From positions 1-42,114 of the forward strand of contig JACMQW010000051.1 in the NCBI GenBank assembly GCA_014376785.1: a stretch of DNA of 42,114 nucleotides. The letters run 5' to 3'. Position 1 is the first letter of the stretch. Each line of letters opens with the position of its first letter. Position numbers and translations under genes: made by a program. The notes under the pieces were generated by a model. It made no database searches. It worked only from the letters and a program-made list of their open reading frames with translations, and was not told where the DNA came from. The DNA comes from Oligoflexia bacterium (GTDB lineage: Bacteria > Bdellovibrionota > UBA1018). Below are positions 16,744 to 25,645 of this stretch, in pieces.

Positions 16744-16806
16744 AGAGACAAATTTTACTTCGTTGTCTCTCGCTCCCGGAGGAGGGTGTCGCTACCCCCT
16801 CCGGGA
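16744..16806. other. Two adjacent hairpins in the leader of a small exported gene
   Basis: AGAGACAA/TTGTCTCT (16744-16751 and 16763-16770) is followed three bases later by TCCCGGAGG/CCTCCGGGA (16774-16782 and 16798-16806), extended inward by GGGT/ACCC with one bulged A. No T-run follows the second stem, so it is not a standard terminator. The gap 16600-16869 otherwise holds only a weak promoter-like pair, TTAACT and TAAATA, 17 bases apart near 16650. Confidence 0.5.
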
Positions 16807-16869
16807 CCTCCGAAAACCCCTTCGCTCTCCCCGCTCATTCCGGGTACAATCTAAAGAGGGGGGTCTAAA

Positions 16870-17112
16870 ATGAAGACCATCAAGATCTTGTCTTTCGCGC
16901 TTTTATTTTTATCCGTGAGTTTTGCCGGCAGCGTGAAGGCAGCTCTGTTCGATACAATGGAGAGCGTCGACACTCTGGGGAAAGTCGCTGCGACCAAATC
17001 GACCGAAGTAGACCGCATGCCTGCGAGTAAAACCCCGGCAAAACCAGCAATGGACGAAAAACCAGGTTCTACGGACAAGGCTCCTGCAGCGGAACATTCA
17101 CGGCCAGAGTAA
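16870..17112 (+). CDS. Small exported Ala/Pro/Lys-rich protein, unknown function
   Basis: 80 residues: a signal peptide ending SVKA-A, then about 55 residues without Cys, rich in Lys, Ala, Pro, Glu and Thr and probably disordered. A GAGGGGGG ribosome site lies seven bases before the ATG. Its last 15 bases overlap the 3' end of the convergent metallopeptidase gene. It is too short to classify, but start, ribosome site and signal all agree, so it is likely real. Confidence 0.65.
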   Translation: MKTIKILSFALLFLSVSFAGSVKAALFDTMESVDTLGKVAATKSTEVDRMPASKTPAKPAMDEKPGSTDKAPAAEHSRPE

Positions 17113-18576
17113 TTCTCGGAGCTCTTTTTTCGTCAACCGAGGATGAAAGCGGCTTTGTTTGGTCGGTGCGGACTCAGGTGAAAGTGCGAGTTTCTTTTTG
17201 ATCCAAACGGAGCTCGGTTCACTCTTGCCACTCTCGCGATCATTTCCTGAGCCATTTCCTGAACTATTTCTTAAACCATAGATGAGTTTTCTGAAATCTT
17301 GCGACAGGTCCATGCCAGTGAACTTTTCTAACGAATGCTCGAAATCAGCCGTGGTCACTGTCGTGTAAAAATGATTCGTAAAATATTCGCGAAGAAAGAC
17401 CTTCAGGGAAAGGCCGCGCGCGCACATTCGTGTGGAAATCCAAGCTAGGAAAGCTTCGCCTTCCGTGTAGGCGTCCGTATCGGTTTTACGCGTCCATTTC
17501 GAATGACCCGCCATCCGCGTTGCATCGCTCGGCGTTGCTCTCGATGCATACCCCTCATCCCGCCAGCTCGACATCGCTTCATCGATCCATCCCGCATTCC
17601 CCTGAGCCGGCATGACCGCGCGTGCATTATAGGAGTGAAAGAGTTCGTGTCCGAGCGCGCTCACGCTCGTAACCGTTGCGCCAGAGTATTCCATGCCGCC
17701 AGAACCCGATCCATACACGATCACTTTCGCGTGGGGGAAGGGACCGTAATCCTTTTCAAGCTCCGTCAATGTTTTCCGCGTCTCTGCGGCAAATGCGCTC
17801 AAAGACCGCCCCGCATACACCTCGACCGGAATCATCCGTCCGTCCACAGACGGGTAATCAAATTTCAAAGACTCCACGGCATCTCGGGGCATGAGGTGCA
17901 GGAAAAGAGACGATGCCGTGTAAAATACAGGAAATTCGACCTCGAATCGATTCGGGCCTAATTCAGTCACCGCCCCGTTCGCACGCACCGTGTGCATGAT
18001 GCCGCCTGCCCCGAGAATTTCGATCTTCATTTTCATCGGTACTTGGTCGAACTCTAAATTCGCTGGCAAGTAATTCTCGAGATACTCACGGTCATCGAGA
18101 TCGGACATCCAGAAAGCCGAAGCCACACCCCTGGAGGTAAAGCTCACTCCTTCTTCCATCCGGTGCTTCACAGAGAGGCGGTGGTGACCGCGAGTCACCA
18201 CCGCATTCACCACTCGGTAGCGGGAAGCAGAATCAGGATCGGATACCACGGTGGTCGTCACTGCTTTTCCATCGAGAGAGACTTCATCCGGATCAACCAC
18301 CAAATCAAAAATCGGAAACCCGTCAGCCAGCGCTTCAAAAGTGATTTCGGATTCGACTCGTGCGACCTTCCGAGGAAAATCGTAAACAATCGAATAGTCC
18401 GCGGATTCAAAGTCGACGAAAACGGCGATGCCGGGCTGGGGGGCTCCCGGCATCGTGTAAGGGAAGGAGGGTGGGGCTTGGAGTATCCCTGCTTGAACGC
18501 TTTTCGCTGCACCGATCGAAAGTCCGATCAACCCTGCAAATAAAATTCCTAGAACCGGTGACGATGAAATTTTCAT
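17098..18576 (-). CDS. Exported M1/M61-like zinc aminopeptidase
   Basis: 492 residues. A signal peptide (about residues 1-29) is followed by a beta-rich N-terminal domain. The catalytic domain then carries GSGSGGMEYSGAT (the exopeptidase GxMEN-like loop, about residues 289-301), HELFH (H310, E311, H314) and the third ligand Glu333 in WIDEAMSSW, 18 residues after the second His, the gluzincin spacing of M1 and M61. The last 60 residues are Ser/Lys/Arg-rich. It starts 32 bases after the outer-membrane protein gene on the same strand, so the two may share a transcript. Likely trims peptides in the periplasm or outside. The family is firm; M1 against M61 is not settled. Confidence 0.85.
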   Translation of the reverse strand: MKISSSPVLGILFAGLIGLSIGAAKSVQAGILQAPPSFPYTMPGAPQPGIAVFVDFESADYSIVYDFPRKVARVESEITFEALADGFPIFDLVVDPDEVSLDGKAVTTTVVSDPDSASRYRVVNAVVTRGHHRLSVKHRMEEGVSFTSRGVASAFWMSDLDDREYLENYLPANLEFDQVPMKMKIEILGAGGIMHTVRANGAVTELGPNRFEVEFPVFYTASSLFLHLMPRDAVESLKFDYPSVDGRMIPVEVYAGRSLSAFAAETRKTLTELEKDYGPFPHAKVIVYGSGSGGMEYSGATVTSVSALGHELFHSYNARAVMPAQGNAGWIDEAMSSWRDEGYASRATPSDATRMAGHSKWTRKTDTDAYTEGEAFLAWISTRMCARGLSLKVFLREYFTNHFYTTVTTADFEHSLEKFTGMDLSQDFRKLIYGLRNSSGNGSGNDRESGKSEPSSVWIKKKLALSPESAPTKQSRFHPRLTKKELRELLWP

Positions 18577-18608
18577 GATGCTGAAAAGACATCACGAATC
18601 TAGCAAAA

Positions 18609-19433
18609 CTAAAATCCGAAACTGAGGGCGGCGTAGTACTTCGACAAATCTCCGCCATGGTTGTACTCGAAATCAATTTCGGAGTTCATCCCAACACGGA
18701 AATAGGCTGCTGCCGAAACATTTTTAGCAAACTGTTCGGTCGCACCCGTCCCGTAACTCACCGATAGACCTGCGTCCGCATTGGAAAACTTTATCCCTGG
18801 CTTGAACTCGGGGTTTTTAAAATGAGTATCAAAAACCGAGTCGCCCACCAGATCCACACCGGGCGCGAGGTTTAATCCGACTCCTAAACCGTAGGAATCG
18901 ACGTTTCCTTTCAATCCAAAAGCCGTCGCTCCGATCGTGAAATATTGCATCGGCGCAAAAAGAAGTCCGGCGTTGAAATCTGTGCCCTTGGAGCCCTTGA
19001 TTCCGGAACGTCCCGAAACTCCCAGGGCTAAGTCCAATGCGGAAACATCCACCGCTAATCCGTAAACAGCGTCACCTTGAGACGGGCCATTATCGGGCAC
19101 GTAATAGTCAACCCCTCCCGATGCGCCGAACATTCCATTTCCAACCAGCGCAAGCGCGCGATAATTCGGATTGTCCATCGGATGAGTCGATCCGGCTTGA
19201 GCGGAGAGTCGTTCCGAGTGATTTCCGACTAAACCTGCGGGGTTTGTAAAAGTTGCGGTTGTGGATCCGGGCATCGCGATGCCGCCACTGACGGGAACAT
19301 TCGTTCCAAATCCACTCGGTCCCGACGAATCACGGTAACGTCCCGCTGCTTTCGCCGGATGCGCGAAGAAGGCGGAAATTCCCAAACTAAAAGCCATCGC
19401 CGCTGCGACTGATACGATTCTCTGAAAATTCAT
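18609..19433 (-). CDS. Outer-membrane beta-barrel protein
   Basis: 274 residues. A signal peptide ending PAKA-A precedes a TATFTNPAGLVG block like the N-terminal hatch motif of FadL/OmpP1-type barrels. Alternating hydrophobic strands follow, and the C-terminal strand ends in Phe (YAALSFGF), the usual barrel-insertion signal. Gly/Asp-rich turns fit a 10-14 strand barrel. The gene is divergent from the TolC-like gene across a 180-base gap, and the metallopeptidase gene follows 32 bases downstream. Cargo or role unknown. Confidence 0.75.
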   Translation of the reverse strand: MNFQRIVSVAAAMAFSLGISAFFAHPAKAAGRYRDSSGPSGFGTNVPVSGGIAMPGSTTATFTNPAGLVGNHSERLSAQAGSTHPMDNPNYRALALVGNGMFGASGGVDYYVPDNGPSQGDAVYGLAVDVSALDLALGVSGRSGIKGSKGTDFNAGLLFAPMQYFTIGATAFGLKGNVDSYGLGVGLNLAPGVDLVGDSVFDTHFKNPEFKPGIKFSNADAGLSVSYGTGATEQFAKNVSAAAYFRVGMNSEIDFEYNHGGDLSKYYAALSFGF

Positions 19434-19613
19434 TTCGATCTCTCCGTTCTTTCAAGCGTGCACCCAATTTGATGGTTTGGGTAGATGACTTTCGGTGTCA
19501 TCGCCATGACAGACCTCTTTTCCACAGTCTTTACACGGGTCATAATCGTAATTAATGTTTCTTCATGTTTCGTTTCGTTGAAGGAGGTCCCCTGCTCCGG
19601 TAAGATCCGTCGG

Positions 19614-20951
19614 ATGAACCGCTCGTCTCCTGCTTCCCTCCTCGCCGTTTTTGCACTGACTTTTGCACTGATCGGAAGCGCATCGGTTTTCGCAGATGTG
19701 CCTCCCACCCGATTAGGGCTTTCTGACCTTTACGCCACCACCGTAGAAGGCAGTGATCGGGTCAGAACGCGTTCCGCAGAAAAGCTCCAGGTAGAAGAAG
19801 TAAAATCTCAAGGGAACAGCGCCTTTTTGCCGCAAATTTCCGGAGTGGCCACCTACCTGAAATCCGACCAACCGGGACTGACGCTGGGAAGCGGAGGAGG
19901 AACCGGGGGAACCGGAGGTAGCAATAGCGCCGCTTCTTTTTCGGATACCCAAAAAACTTTAAAACTCACCGGGAAAGAATACCTCTTCAACGGCGGCCGC
20001 GAATACGCTTACCTCTCCCGCACAAACCGCCTACTGGAAGCAAAGGACGCGCAACTCGCCGGGAGTCGTCAGCAGTATTACCTCGATCTCGCGAATGCTT
20101 ATTACGACACGCTTCTCAAACAAGCCGAAGTCGTGCACGCGACGACCGAACTCAGGCTCTACGATGAGCAAATCACCGAACTCCGTTCCCGAGTGAGTAT
20201 CGGTCGCTCTCGATCATCAGATCTCCTCACTGCCGAAGCTTCGCGTGCTGGATCTGCAGGAACCCTTCGAGCAGCGGAAAGCGCCCTATCCACATCACGA
20301 CTGAATCTTGCGAATGTAGCACGTATTGCGCCTAATTTTGAGCTCAGGGAAGAGTCTCCCTCGGAGACTCCGCTCGCCACACTCGAAGAGTACATCCAAC
20401 TCGGAGGGCAACGCCCCGACCTCATTGCGGCTCGAAAAAACCGGGATGCCGCAAGCGAGGACATCGCCTACCAACGCGGAGGACATTTCCCTACGGTCGA
20501 TCTGACTGGAAATTACTATGTCCACCGCGAAGGAGTCGCCAATCCTTCAAAATGGGACGCAACGGTTACCTTAGCCGTGCCGATTTTTTCGGGGGGACTC
20601 ACTCAGTCCGCGGTTCGCCAATCGGCTGCAGTCCTTCTTGCGACCGAAGTGGAGACCGGGCGACTGGAGAGAACCAACCAAAGTGATATTCGCGCGCTCT
20701 ATCAGAATCTGCTGAATTCAGAGATTGAGTTGAAAGCCTTTCGAGAAGCGGTCGAACTCGCCCAAAAATCTTACGACCAGACCCGTAAAGACTACCGCTA
20801 TGGGCTGACGACGAACCTGGACTTACTGAATTCTCTAAAAACACTCACCGAAGCAAAGCGTAACTACGACCAAGCAAAATACCGCCATTTTCTAGAACGC
20901 ATTCAAATCGAAGTCGCCGCGGGCCGAATCCCGCCGACTCGCGCCACTTAA
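19614..20951 (+). CDS. TolC-family outer-membrane efflux channel
   Basis: 445 residues from the ATG at 19614, which begins a signal peptide ending VFA-D. Two TolC-type repeats of long helices are visible: QLAGSRQQYYLDLANAYYDTLLKQAEV with VSIGRSRSSDLLTAEASRAG, and the second AVELAQKSYDQTRKDYRYG followed by LTTNLDLLNS, the conserved GxxTxLDLL signature. A Gly-rich loop (GSGGGTGGTGG) interrupts the first repeat. A perfect AAGGAGG lies 26 bases before the ATG, too far to be its ribosome site, and directly after a possible nine-codon upstream frame at 19555-19581. The RND gene starts 17 bases downstream. The pair forms the exit duct and the pump. Confidence 0.9.
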   Translation: MNRSSPASLLAVFALTFALIGSASVFADVPPTRLGLSDLYATTVEGSDRVRTRSAEKLQVEEVKSQGNSAFLPQISGVATYLKSDQPGLTLGSGGGTGGTGGSNSAASFSDTQKTLKLTGKEYLFNGGREYAYLSRTNRLLEAKDAQLAGSRQQYYLDLANAYYDTLLKQAEVVHATTELRLYDEQITELRSRVSIGRSRSSDLLTAEASRAGSAGTLRAAESALSTSRLNLANVARIAPNFELREESPSETPLATLEEYIQLGGQRPDLIAARKNRDAASEDIAYQRGGHFPTVDLTGNYYVHREGVANPSKWDATVTLAVPIFSGGLTQSAVRQSAAVLLATEVETGRLERTNQSDIRALYQNLLNSEIELKAFREAVELAQKSYDQTRKDYRYGLTTNLDLLNSLKTLTEAKRNYDQAKYRHFLERIQIEVAAGRIPPTRAT

Positions 20952-20968
20952 TCACGGAGATAACGCCT

Positions 20969-23900
20969 GTGTGGAACTCACTCCCTTCGATCTCGATTCG
21001 CAACCCCGTCTTCGCCTGGATGCTCATGTCTTCGCTCATTATTTTCGGAGCGATCGGATTTTCGCGCATGGGAATCAGCCAACTTCCGGATGTCGACTTT
21101 CCCATCGTGAACGTATCCGTGACGTTAGAGGGAGCGGCTCCCGAGGTCATGGAAAGTAGCGTGGTGGACGTACTCGAAGGACAACTCACTTCTGTTGAAG
21201 GAGTGAAATCGATTACCTCCACTTCCCGCACCGGCAATGCAAACATTACGCTTGAATTCGATATCAGTCGTAACTTGGATCTGGCCCTTCAAGACGTTCA
21301 AGCGAAGGTGGCGGCCGCCCAACGAAAACTCCCGAAAGACGTCGATCCTCCATCGGTCTCGAAAACCAATCCAGAAGATCAGCCGATCCTCTGGCTCGGT
21401 ATCACGTCGACAAACATGTCCATGCGCGACTTTATGATCTACGTCCGGGATAACGTGAAAGATCAGTTCTCCACCATTCCTGGAGTCGGCGAAGTCTTCA
21501 TGGGTGGATACGTCGAACCCGCCATGCGTGTTTGGATCGAACCGAAAAAGCTCGATCGCTATAACCTCAGCGTCACTGACATTTTAAGCACCATTGCGGC
21601 GGAACACTCTGAGCCACCTTCGGGTTACGTCGACACCGGACCACGCGAACTGAACGTGCGTACGATGGGCGAAGCGGTGACCACCGACCAATTTAAAAAT
21701 CTCCGCGTGAACACTCGAGGCGGAACGCCGAATTACCTGCCGATAAAATTAAACGATGTGGTCCGCATTGAGCCGGGCCTCAACGACATCCGGAGGATTT
21801 CGCGGGTCGAAGGGAAAACCGCAATTGGGCTCGGTATCCGGAAGCAACGAGGCGCTAACGCCGTGGCGGCCGCAAATGGCGCGTTAAAGAAAATGGAAGC
21901 AGTCCGAAAATTTCTTCCCGAAGGTATGGCCATTAAACCCGTCTTCGATTCGACCGTCTTCATTCGTGAAGCGGTAAGCGAGCTAAATTTTACCCTCGTG
22001 ATCTCCGCTATCCTCACCTCTCTCGTCATCATGGTCTTTCTTGGCTCTCTCGCGAATACCTTGAACGTTTTGCTCGCCATTCCGACTTCGATCGTGGGGA
22101 CTTTCATCATCTTGCACTTCGCGGGATTCACTCTGAACACTTTCACGTTGCTTGCGCTGTCGCTCGCGATCGGGATCGTGGTCGATGACGCGATTATGGT
22201 GCTTGAAAACATCACGCGCCATAAAGAGATGGGAAAGCCCACGAAGCAAGCGGCCTTAGATGGATCAAACGAAATTCTCTTTGCCGCGATGGCGGCGACC
22301 ATTTCGATTTGCGCGATCTTCCTTCCGGTCGCTTTCATGACCGGTATCATCGGGAAATTTTTCTTCCAATTCGGGGTCACCATGACCGCCGCCGTTTTAC
22401 TTTCACTCGTCGAAGCCATCACCCTCACACCGATGCGTGCTGCGACTTTCGCATCGAAGCCCCACACCGCGACTCGTATGGGTCGCGCGATGGACGCGAT
22501 GATGAACGGAATGCTTTCGGCTTATCGTCGAGGTCTGGCTTATTCTCTCAGCCACCGATGGAAAGTGGTCATCGGATCCATTCTCTTTTTTGTTGCTTCG
22601 CTATTCATCACCACGAAACTGAATAAAGAATTCCTGCCTGCGGAAGATCAGTCCCGCTTTATGGTTCGCTTCCTCGCCCCCGTCGGATCATCCCTCGGCT
22701 ACACGGACGATAAGGTGAAAGCTGCGGAGGTCATCCTAAAAAAGAATCCAGACATCGAAACCTTCTTTGCCGCGGTAGGCGGAATGGGCGGCGGTCAAAT
22801 TAATACGGGAATGGCCTTCGTCACCTTGAAAGAAAAGAAACACCGCAAACGAAATCAGTTCGAGATCATGGATGGCCTTCGAAAAGACCTAAGCGCGATT
22901 CCTGGCATTAAATCATTCGTACAGGATCTTTCCACTCAGGGGTTTTCGACCGGTAAGGGGTATCCCATCGAATTCGCGATTCAAGGCGGAGACTGGGGAA
23001 AGCTTTCTGGTGCAGCCGTTAAAATTCAAGAAAAAATGGCCAAGACTGGCATGATGATCGACATCGACACCGACTACCAAGTCGGGATGCCGGAAGTGCG
23101 CATCACACCGGATCGAACGAAAGCCGCGAATCGCGGTGTAGCCGTACAACAAATCGGGCAAACGATTAATGCGGCGATCGGAGGCGTCCTCGCGGGTTAC
23201 TACACGGAAAACGGTCGACGAAACGAGATTCAAGTGAAGCTAGATGAAAACGATCACCGAAGTTATCTAGATAAAATCAACACGCTTTTTTTGAGAAACA
23301 ACCGAGGAGAACTGGTTGCACTGAAAGACGTAGTGGATGTGAAGGAAAGCGCCAGCCTCCAACAGATCACGAGACGTGATCGGCAGCGGGCCGTGACGAT
23401 TTACGCCAACGTGAAAACTGGCGCTAGCCAGGCGGACGCGCTTGCCGCCGTGGAGCGCATCGCAAATGAAACGTTGCCCGAAGGTTACCGGTTCGTCACG
23501 AGCGGCTCTTCACAGACATTTAAAGAATCATTCGTGAGCTTGATCGTTGCTCTGGGACTCGGGATCGCGGTGGCGTACATGGTGCTGGGTTCTCAGTTTA
23601 ACAGCTTCATCGATCCCATCACGGTCTTACTCGCGCTACCCTTCTCCTTATCCGGAGCGTTCATCACGCTTTGGATTGCGGGAAAATCCCTGAACCTCTA
23701 TTCGATGATCGGGCTTCTGCTCCTCATGGGAATCGTGAAGAAGAATTCGATCTTGCTCGTCGAATTTACCAACCATGTTCGGGATGCCGGAGAAAAGGAC
23801 GTCAACAAAGCGCTCATGGAAGCCTGCCCGAATCGACTGCGGCCGATCGTCATGACTTCCCTTGCGACAGTGGTGGGCGCGATCCCGGCGGCGATTGCCT

Positions 23901-24091
23901 TCGGGCCAGGCGCAGAATCTCGTGCGCCCATGGCGTTAGCCGTGATCGGTGGTGTGACCCTTTCTACGGTGTTGACGTTATTCGTGGTTCCTTGTTTCTA
24001 CAGTTTGTTTGCGTCTAAGCGGAGAGAGGTCGAACATCGTCCGAATGAAATATCGGACACGGCGCTGACTCCACCGGTGGGCCAGCATTAG
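20969..24091 (+). CDS. RND-family (HAE1, AcrB/MdtB-like) proton-driven efflux pump
   Basis: 1040 residues, normal family length, from a GTG at 20969 behind CGGAGAT. Architecture: TM1 near residues 12-30, a large periplasmic loop with QLPDVDFPIVNV and GNANITLEF, TM2-6 including GIVVDDAIMVLENITRH with the paired Asp of the proton relay, a cytoplasmic break, the second periplasmic loop, and TM8-12 with GIVKKNSILLVEF containing the TM10 lysine. These charged residues indicate an active proton-coupled pump. No membrane-fusion (adaptor) gene occurs on either side. Substrate cannot be read from sequence; the family exports drugs, bile salts, lipids and metabolites. Confidence 0.95.
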   Translation: MWNSLPSISIRNPVFAWMLMSSLIIFGAIGFSRMGISQLPDVDFPIVNVSVTLEGAAPEVMESSVVDVLEGQLTSVEGVKSITSTSRTGNANITLEFDISRNLDLALQDVQAKVAAAQRKLPKDVDPPSVSKTNPEDQPILWLGITSTNMSMRDFMIYVRDNVKDQFSTIPGVGEVFMGGYVEPAMRVWIEPKKLDRYNLSVTDILSTIAAEHSEPPSGYVDTGPRELNVRTMGEAVTTDQFKNLRVNTRGGTPNYLPIKLNDVVRIEPGLNDIRRISRVEGKTAIGLGIRKQRGANAVAAANGALKKMEAVRKFLPEGMAIKPVFDSTVFIREAVSELNFTLVISAILTSLVIMVFLGSLANTLNVLLAIPTSIVGTFIILHFAGFTLNTFTLLALSLAIGIVVDDAIMVLENITRHKEMGKPTKQAALDGSNEILFAAMAATISICAIFLPVAFMTGIIGKFFFQFGVTMTAAVLLSLVEAITLTPMRAATFASKPHTATRMGRAMDAMMNGMLSAYRRGLAYSLSHRWKVVIGSILFFVASLFITTKLNKEFLPAEDQSRFMVRFLAPVGSSLGYTDDKVKAAEVILKKNPDIETFFAAVGGMGGGQINTGMAFVTLKEKKHRKRNQFEIMDGLRKDLSAIPGIKSFVQDLSTQGFSTGKGYPIEFAIQGGDWGKLSGAAVKIQEKMAKTGMMIDIDTDYQVGMPEVRITPDRTKAANRGVAVQQIGQTINAAIGGVLAGYYTENGRRNEIQVKLDENDHRSYLDKINTLFLRNNRGELVALKDVVDVKESASLQQITRRDRQRAVTIYANVKTGASQADALAAVERIANETLPEGYRFVTSGSSQTFKESFVSLIVALGLGIAVAYMVLGSQFNSFIDPITVLLALPFSLSGAFITLWIAGKSLNLYSMIGLLLLMGIVKKNSILLVEFTNHVRDAGEKDVNKALMEACPNRLRPIVMTSLATVVGAIPAAIAFGPGAESRAPMALAVIGGVTLSTVLTLFVVPCFYSLFASKRREVEHRPNEISDTALTPPVGQH

Positions 24092-24134
24092 ATGGTAGTA
24101 TTATAATAGAGAGCCGGGTTCTCGACTTGCGACT

Positions 24135-24863
24135 TTACGGCTGAGGATGGTTTTCGACTGTTTCCGGCGTGAGGTAATAAGCAGCGATACCGAGGGATGT
24201 GAGCACGATGACAGTCGGAAGGAGTGCGGTATCATCTGCATGGATCTGATTCCGAATTTTTTTAAGACTCACGTTTCCTAGCTGAAACACATCGACCGGG
24301 ATTTTGTGTGAGGCCGGTCCGATAAAGCCTTCATTCATCATGCGCTCGAAAAGAGTGGCTGCGAAAAATGCGCGAGAACCGTCCCCACCTAAATTGATTC
24401 CGACTTTTTTTAATCGGCTGCAGGCACCGTGGTAACAAGACATCGACCAACGATCTAAGCCGGAGAGTTCGCTTAAATTCTTTCGCAAATGAGCAACGAC
24501 GTCAGGAGAGAGGCCATTTAGACTCATCACCCATCCGCTGGGTAGTGCATTGGTCGCATGAGGCTTCCGGATGATCCACTTGTAGATGCTTCCGCCGTCG
24601 TAACGAATTCCATCCGCCACTAGGTAGACGTGGCCATCTTCCTGAATTCCGACCAGTAGTCCGTATCCTTCCGGAAAGAGGGACGAAATCGGAACAAATC
24701 GCCCCCCAACTTTTTCCAATTCGGCTCGCGTGAATTCGATTTGCTTGCCCCGGAAACTTTCGCTGAGGAGAGATGGACAATCCGTAAAGTCAGACGAGCG
24801 CGCGCTGAAACTGACCCCGATGCTCGCTGCGAGAAAAATGATCACCCGCAGCCGGTTCGACAT
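24135..24863 (-). CDS. Exported or membrane-anchored protein of unknown function
   Basis: 242 residues with a signal peptide ending SFSA-R and a second hydrophobic stretch near the C-terminus (TVIVLTSLGIAAYYL), so it may be held in the inner membrane by its tail. The middle has a Cys-rich motif, MSCYHGACSRLKKVG, and a Gly/Tyr-rich beta region (GYGLLVGIQEDGHVYLV). Family not recognised; the Cys/His motif could be catalytic or disulfide-forming. Its ATG shares the last base of the upstream TPR gene's stop (TAATG), so the two are translationally coupled and probably work together. Confidence 0.7.
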   Translation of the reverse strand: MSNRLRVIIFLAASIGVSFSARSSDFTDCPSLLSESFRGKQIEFTRAELEKVGGRFVPISSLFPEGYGLLVGIQEDGHVYLVADGIRYDGGSIYKWIIRKPHATNALPSGWVMSLNGLSPDVVAHLRKNLSELSGLDRWSMSCYHGACSRLKKVGINLGGDGSRAFFAATLFERMMNEGFIGPASHKIPVDVFQLGNVSLKKIRNQIHADDTALLPTVIVLTSLGIAAYYLTPETVENHPQP

Positions 24864-25402
24864 TAGACTTTTGCGCGGAGCTCTTTCACCGCAGCCAAGC
24901 AGGATTCTTCTCCCGGTTCGAACTGCAATGCTTTTTGGAACTCATGAATCGCCCGCAGGTACATGCCCTTCGCTTGATACACTCGTCCGAGATTCATGTA
25001 AGGGAAATAGCGCGAATCGTAGCGCGTCGCTTGCTTCGCTTTTTCAAACCACTCAATCGACGATTCGAGTTTTCCTTGGCTAACCAGGTAAGAGCCGATG
25101 TCGTTGTAAGAATTCCCGTATTCGGGATCAACCGCGATTGCTTTTTCGCATTCGCGAATCGCCAAGTCATAACGGTGATGAGCACTATAAGCCCAGCCGA
25201 GAGAAGCGTGCGCTTCCGCGGTCGGCATGAGGCGAATCGACTTCGAATAAATCGGAATTGCTTTAGCAGTGAGACCTTTTGTGTGAAGTCCCAGCGCCTG
25301 ATTGCAAATTTCCAATGCCCGACGACGTAAAAACCCACACTCTGAATGCTCAGTAGCCGCGGGCTGCGAAATCCTTTTCGATACGAGAAAACCCTGTTCC
25401 AT
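24863..25402 (-). CDS. TPR-repeat protein
   Basis: 179 residues with about four tetratricopeptide repeats from residue 35 onward. The TPR consensus is seen in ASLGWAYSAHHRYDLAI, YNDIGSYLVSQGKLESSI and YMNLGRVYQAKGMYLRAI, each followed by a Pro at the repeat end. There is no signal peptide, so it is likely a cytoplasmic scaffold. GGGGGAG lies six bases before the ATG. It is coupled to the exported protein downstream. The gap 25403-25645 upstream is shared with a divergent gene. Confidence 0.88.
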   Translation of the reverse strand: MEQGFLVSKRISQPAATEHSECGFLRRRALEICNQALGLHTKGLTAKAIPIYSKSIRLMPTAEAHASLGWAYSAHHRYDLAIRECEKAIAVDPEYGNSYNDIGSYLVSQGKLESSIEWFEKAKQATRYDSRYFPYMNLGRVYQAKGMYLRAIHEFQKALQFEPGEESCLAAVKELRAKV

Positions 25403-25515
25403 GGATTCTCCCCCTTCCCAGATAGAATCGAACCACAGAGCTTTCCACTCTTACAAGCCCCCCCTCTCATTTTTCTTCCAACTCGAACTGAGAAGAGGGC
25501 GTCCACCTATTTCAC

Positions 25516-25536
25516 TCATTCCTAACAGGCGAATGA
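25516..25536. promoter_or_regulatory. Inverted repeat upstream of a sigma-54-like promoter
   Basis: TCATTC and GAATGA are separated by nine bases, about 50 bases before the -24 element at 25584. The place and form suit an activator binding site, but a six-base arm can occur by chance. Confidence 0.35.
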
Positions 25537-25583
25537 TCTTTGGTCAGCGGAGGTGCGCGTGCTCGGTTAAAAGTCGGTCTCGC

Positions 25584-25600
25584 CTGGCACAGAGAGTGCT
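25584..25600 (+). promoter_or_regulatory. Sigma-54-type (-24/-12) promoter candidate
   Basis: CTGGCACAGAGAGTGCT carries GG and GC exactly twelve bases apart and matches TGGCAC-N5-TGC of the RpoN consensus, missing only the G after CAC and one T. The start of transcription would fall near 25611, 35 bases before the ATG at 25646. Confidence 0.55.
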
Positions 25601-25645
25601 CATAGGCAGTCGCCCATTCGTTTTGAAAACCACTGAGATCCCCCA

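Noticed and set aside
21733-22467. 244-residue minus-strand open frame inside the RND gene
   Set aside because: Shadow of a strongly conserved pump gene. Similar shadows at 9824-10489 (speA) and 35436-36038 were dropped too.
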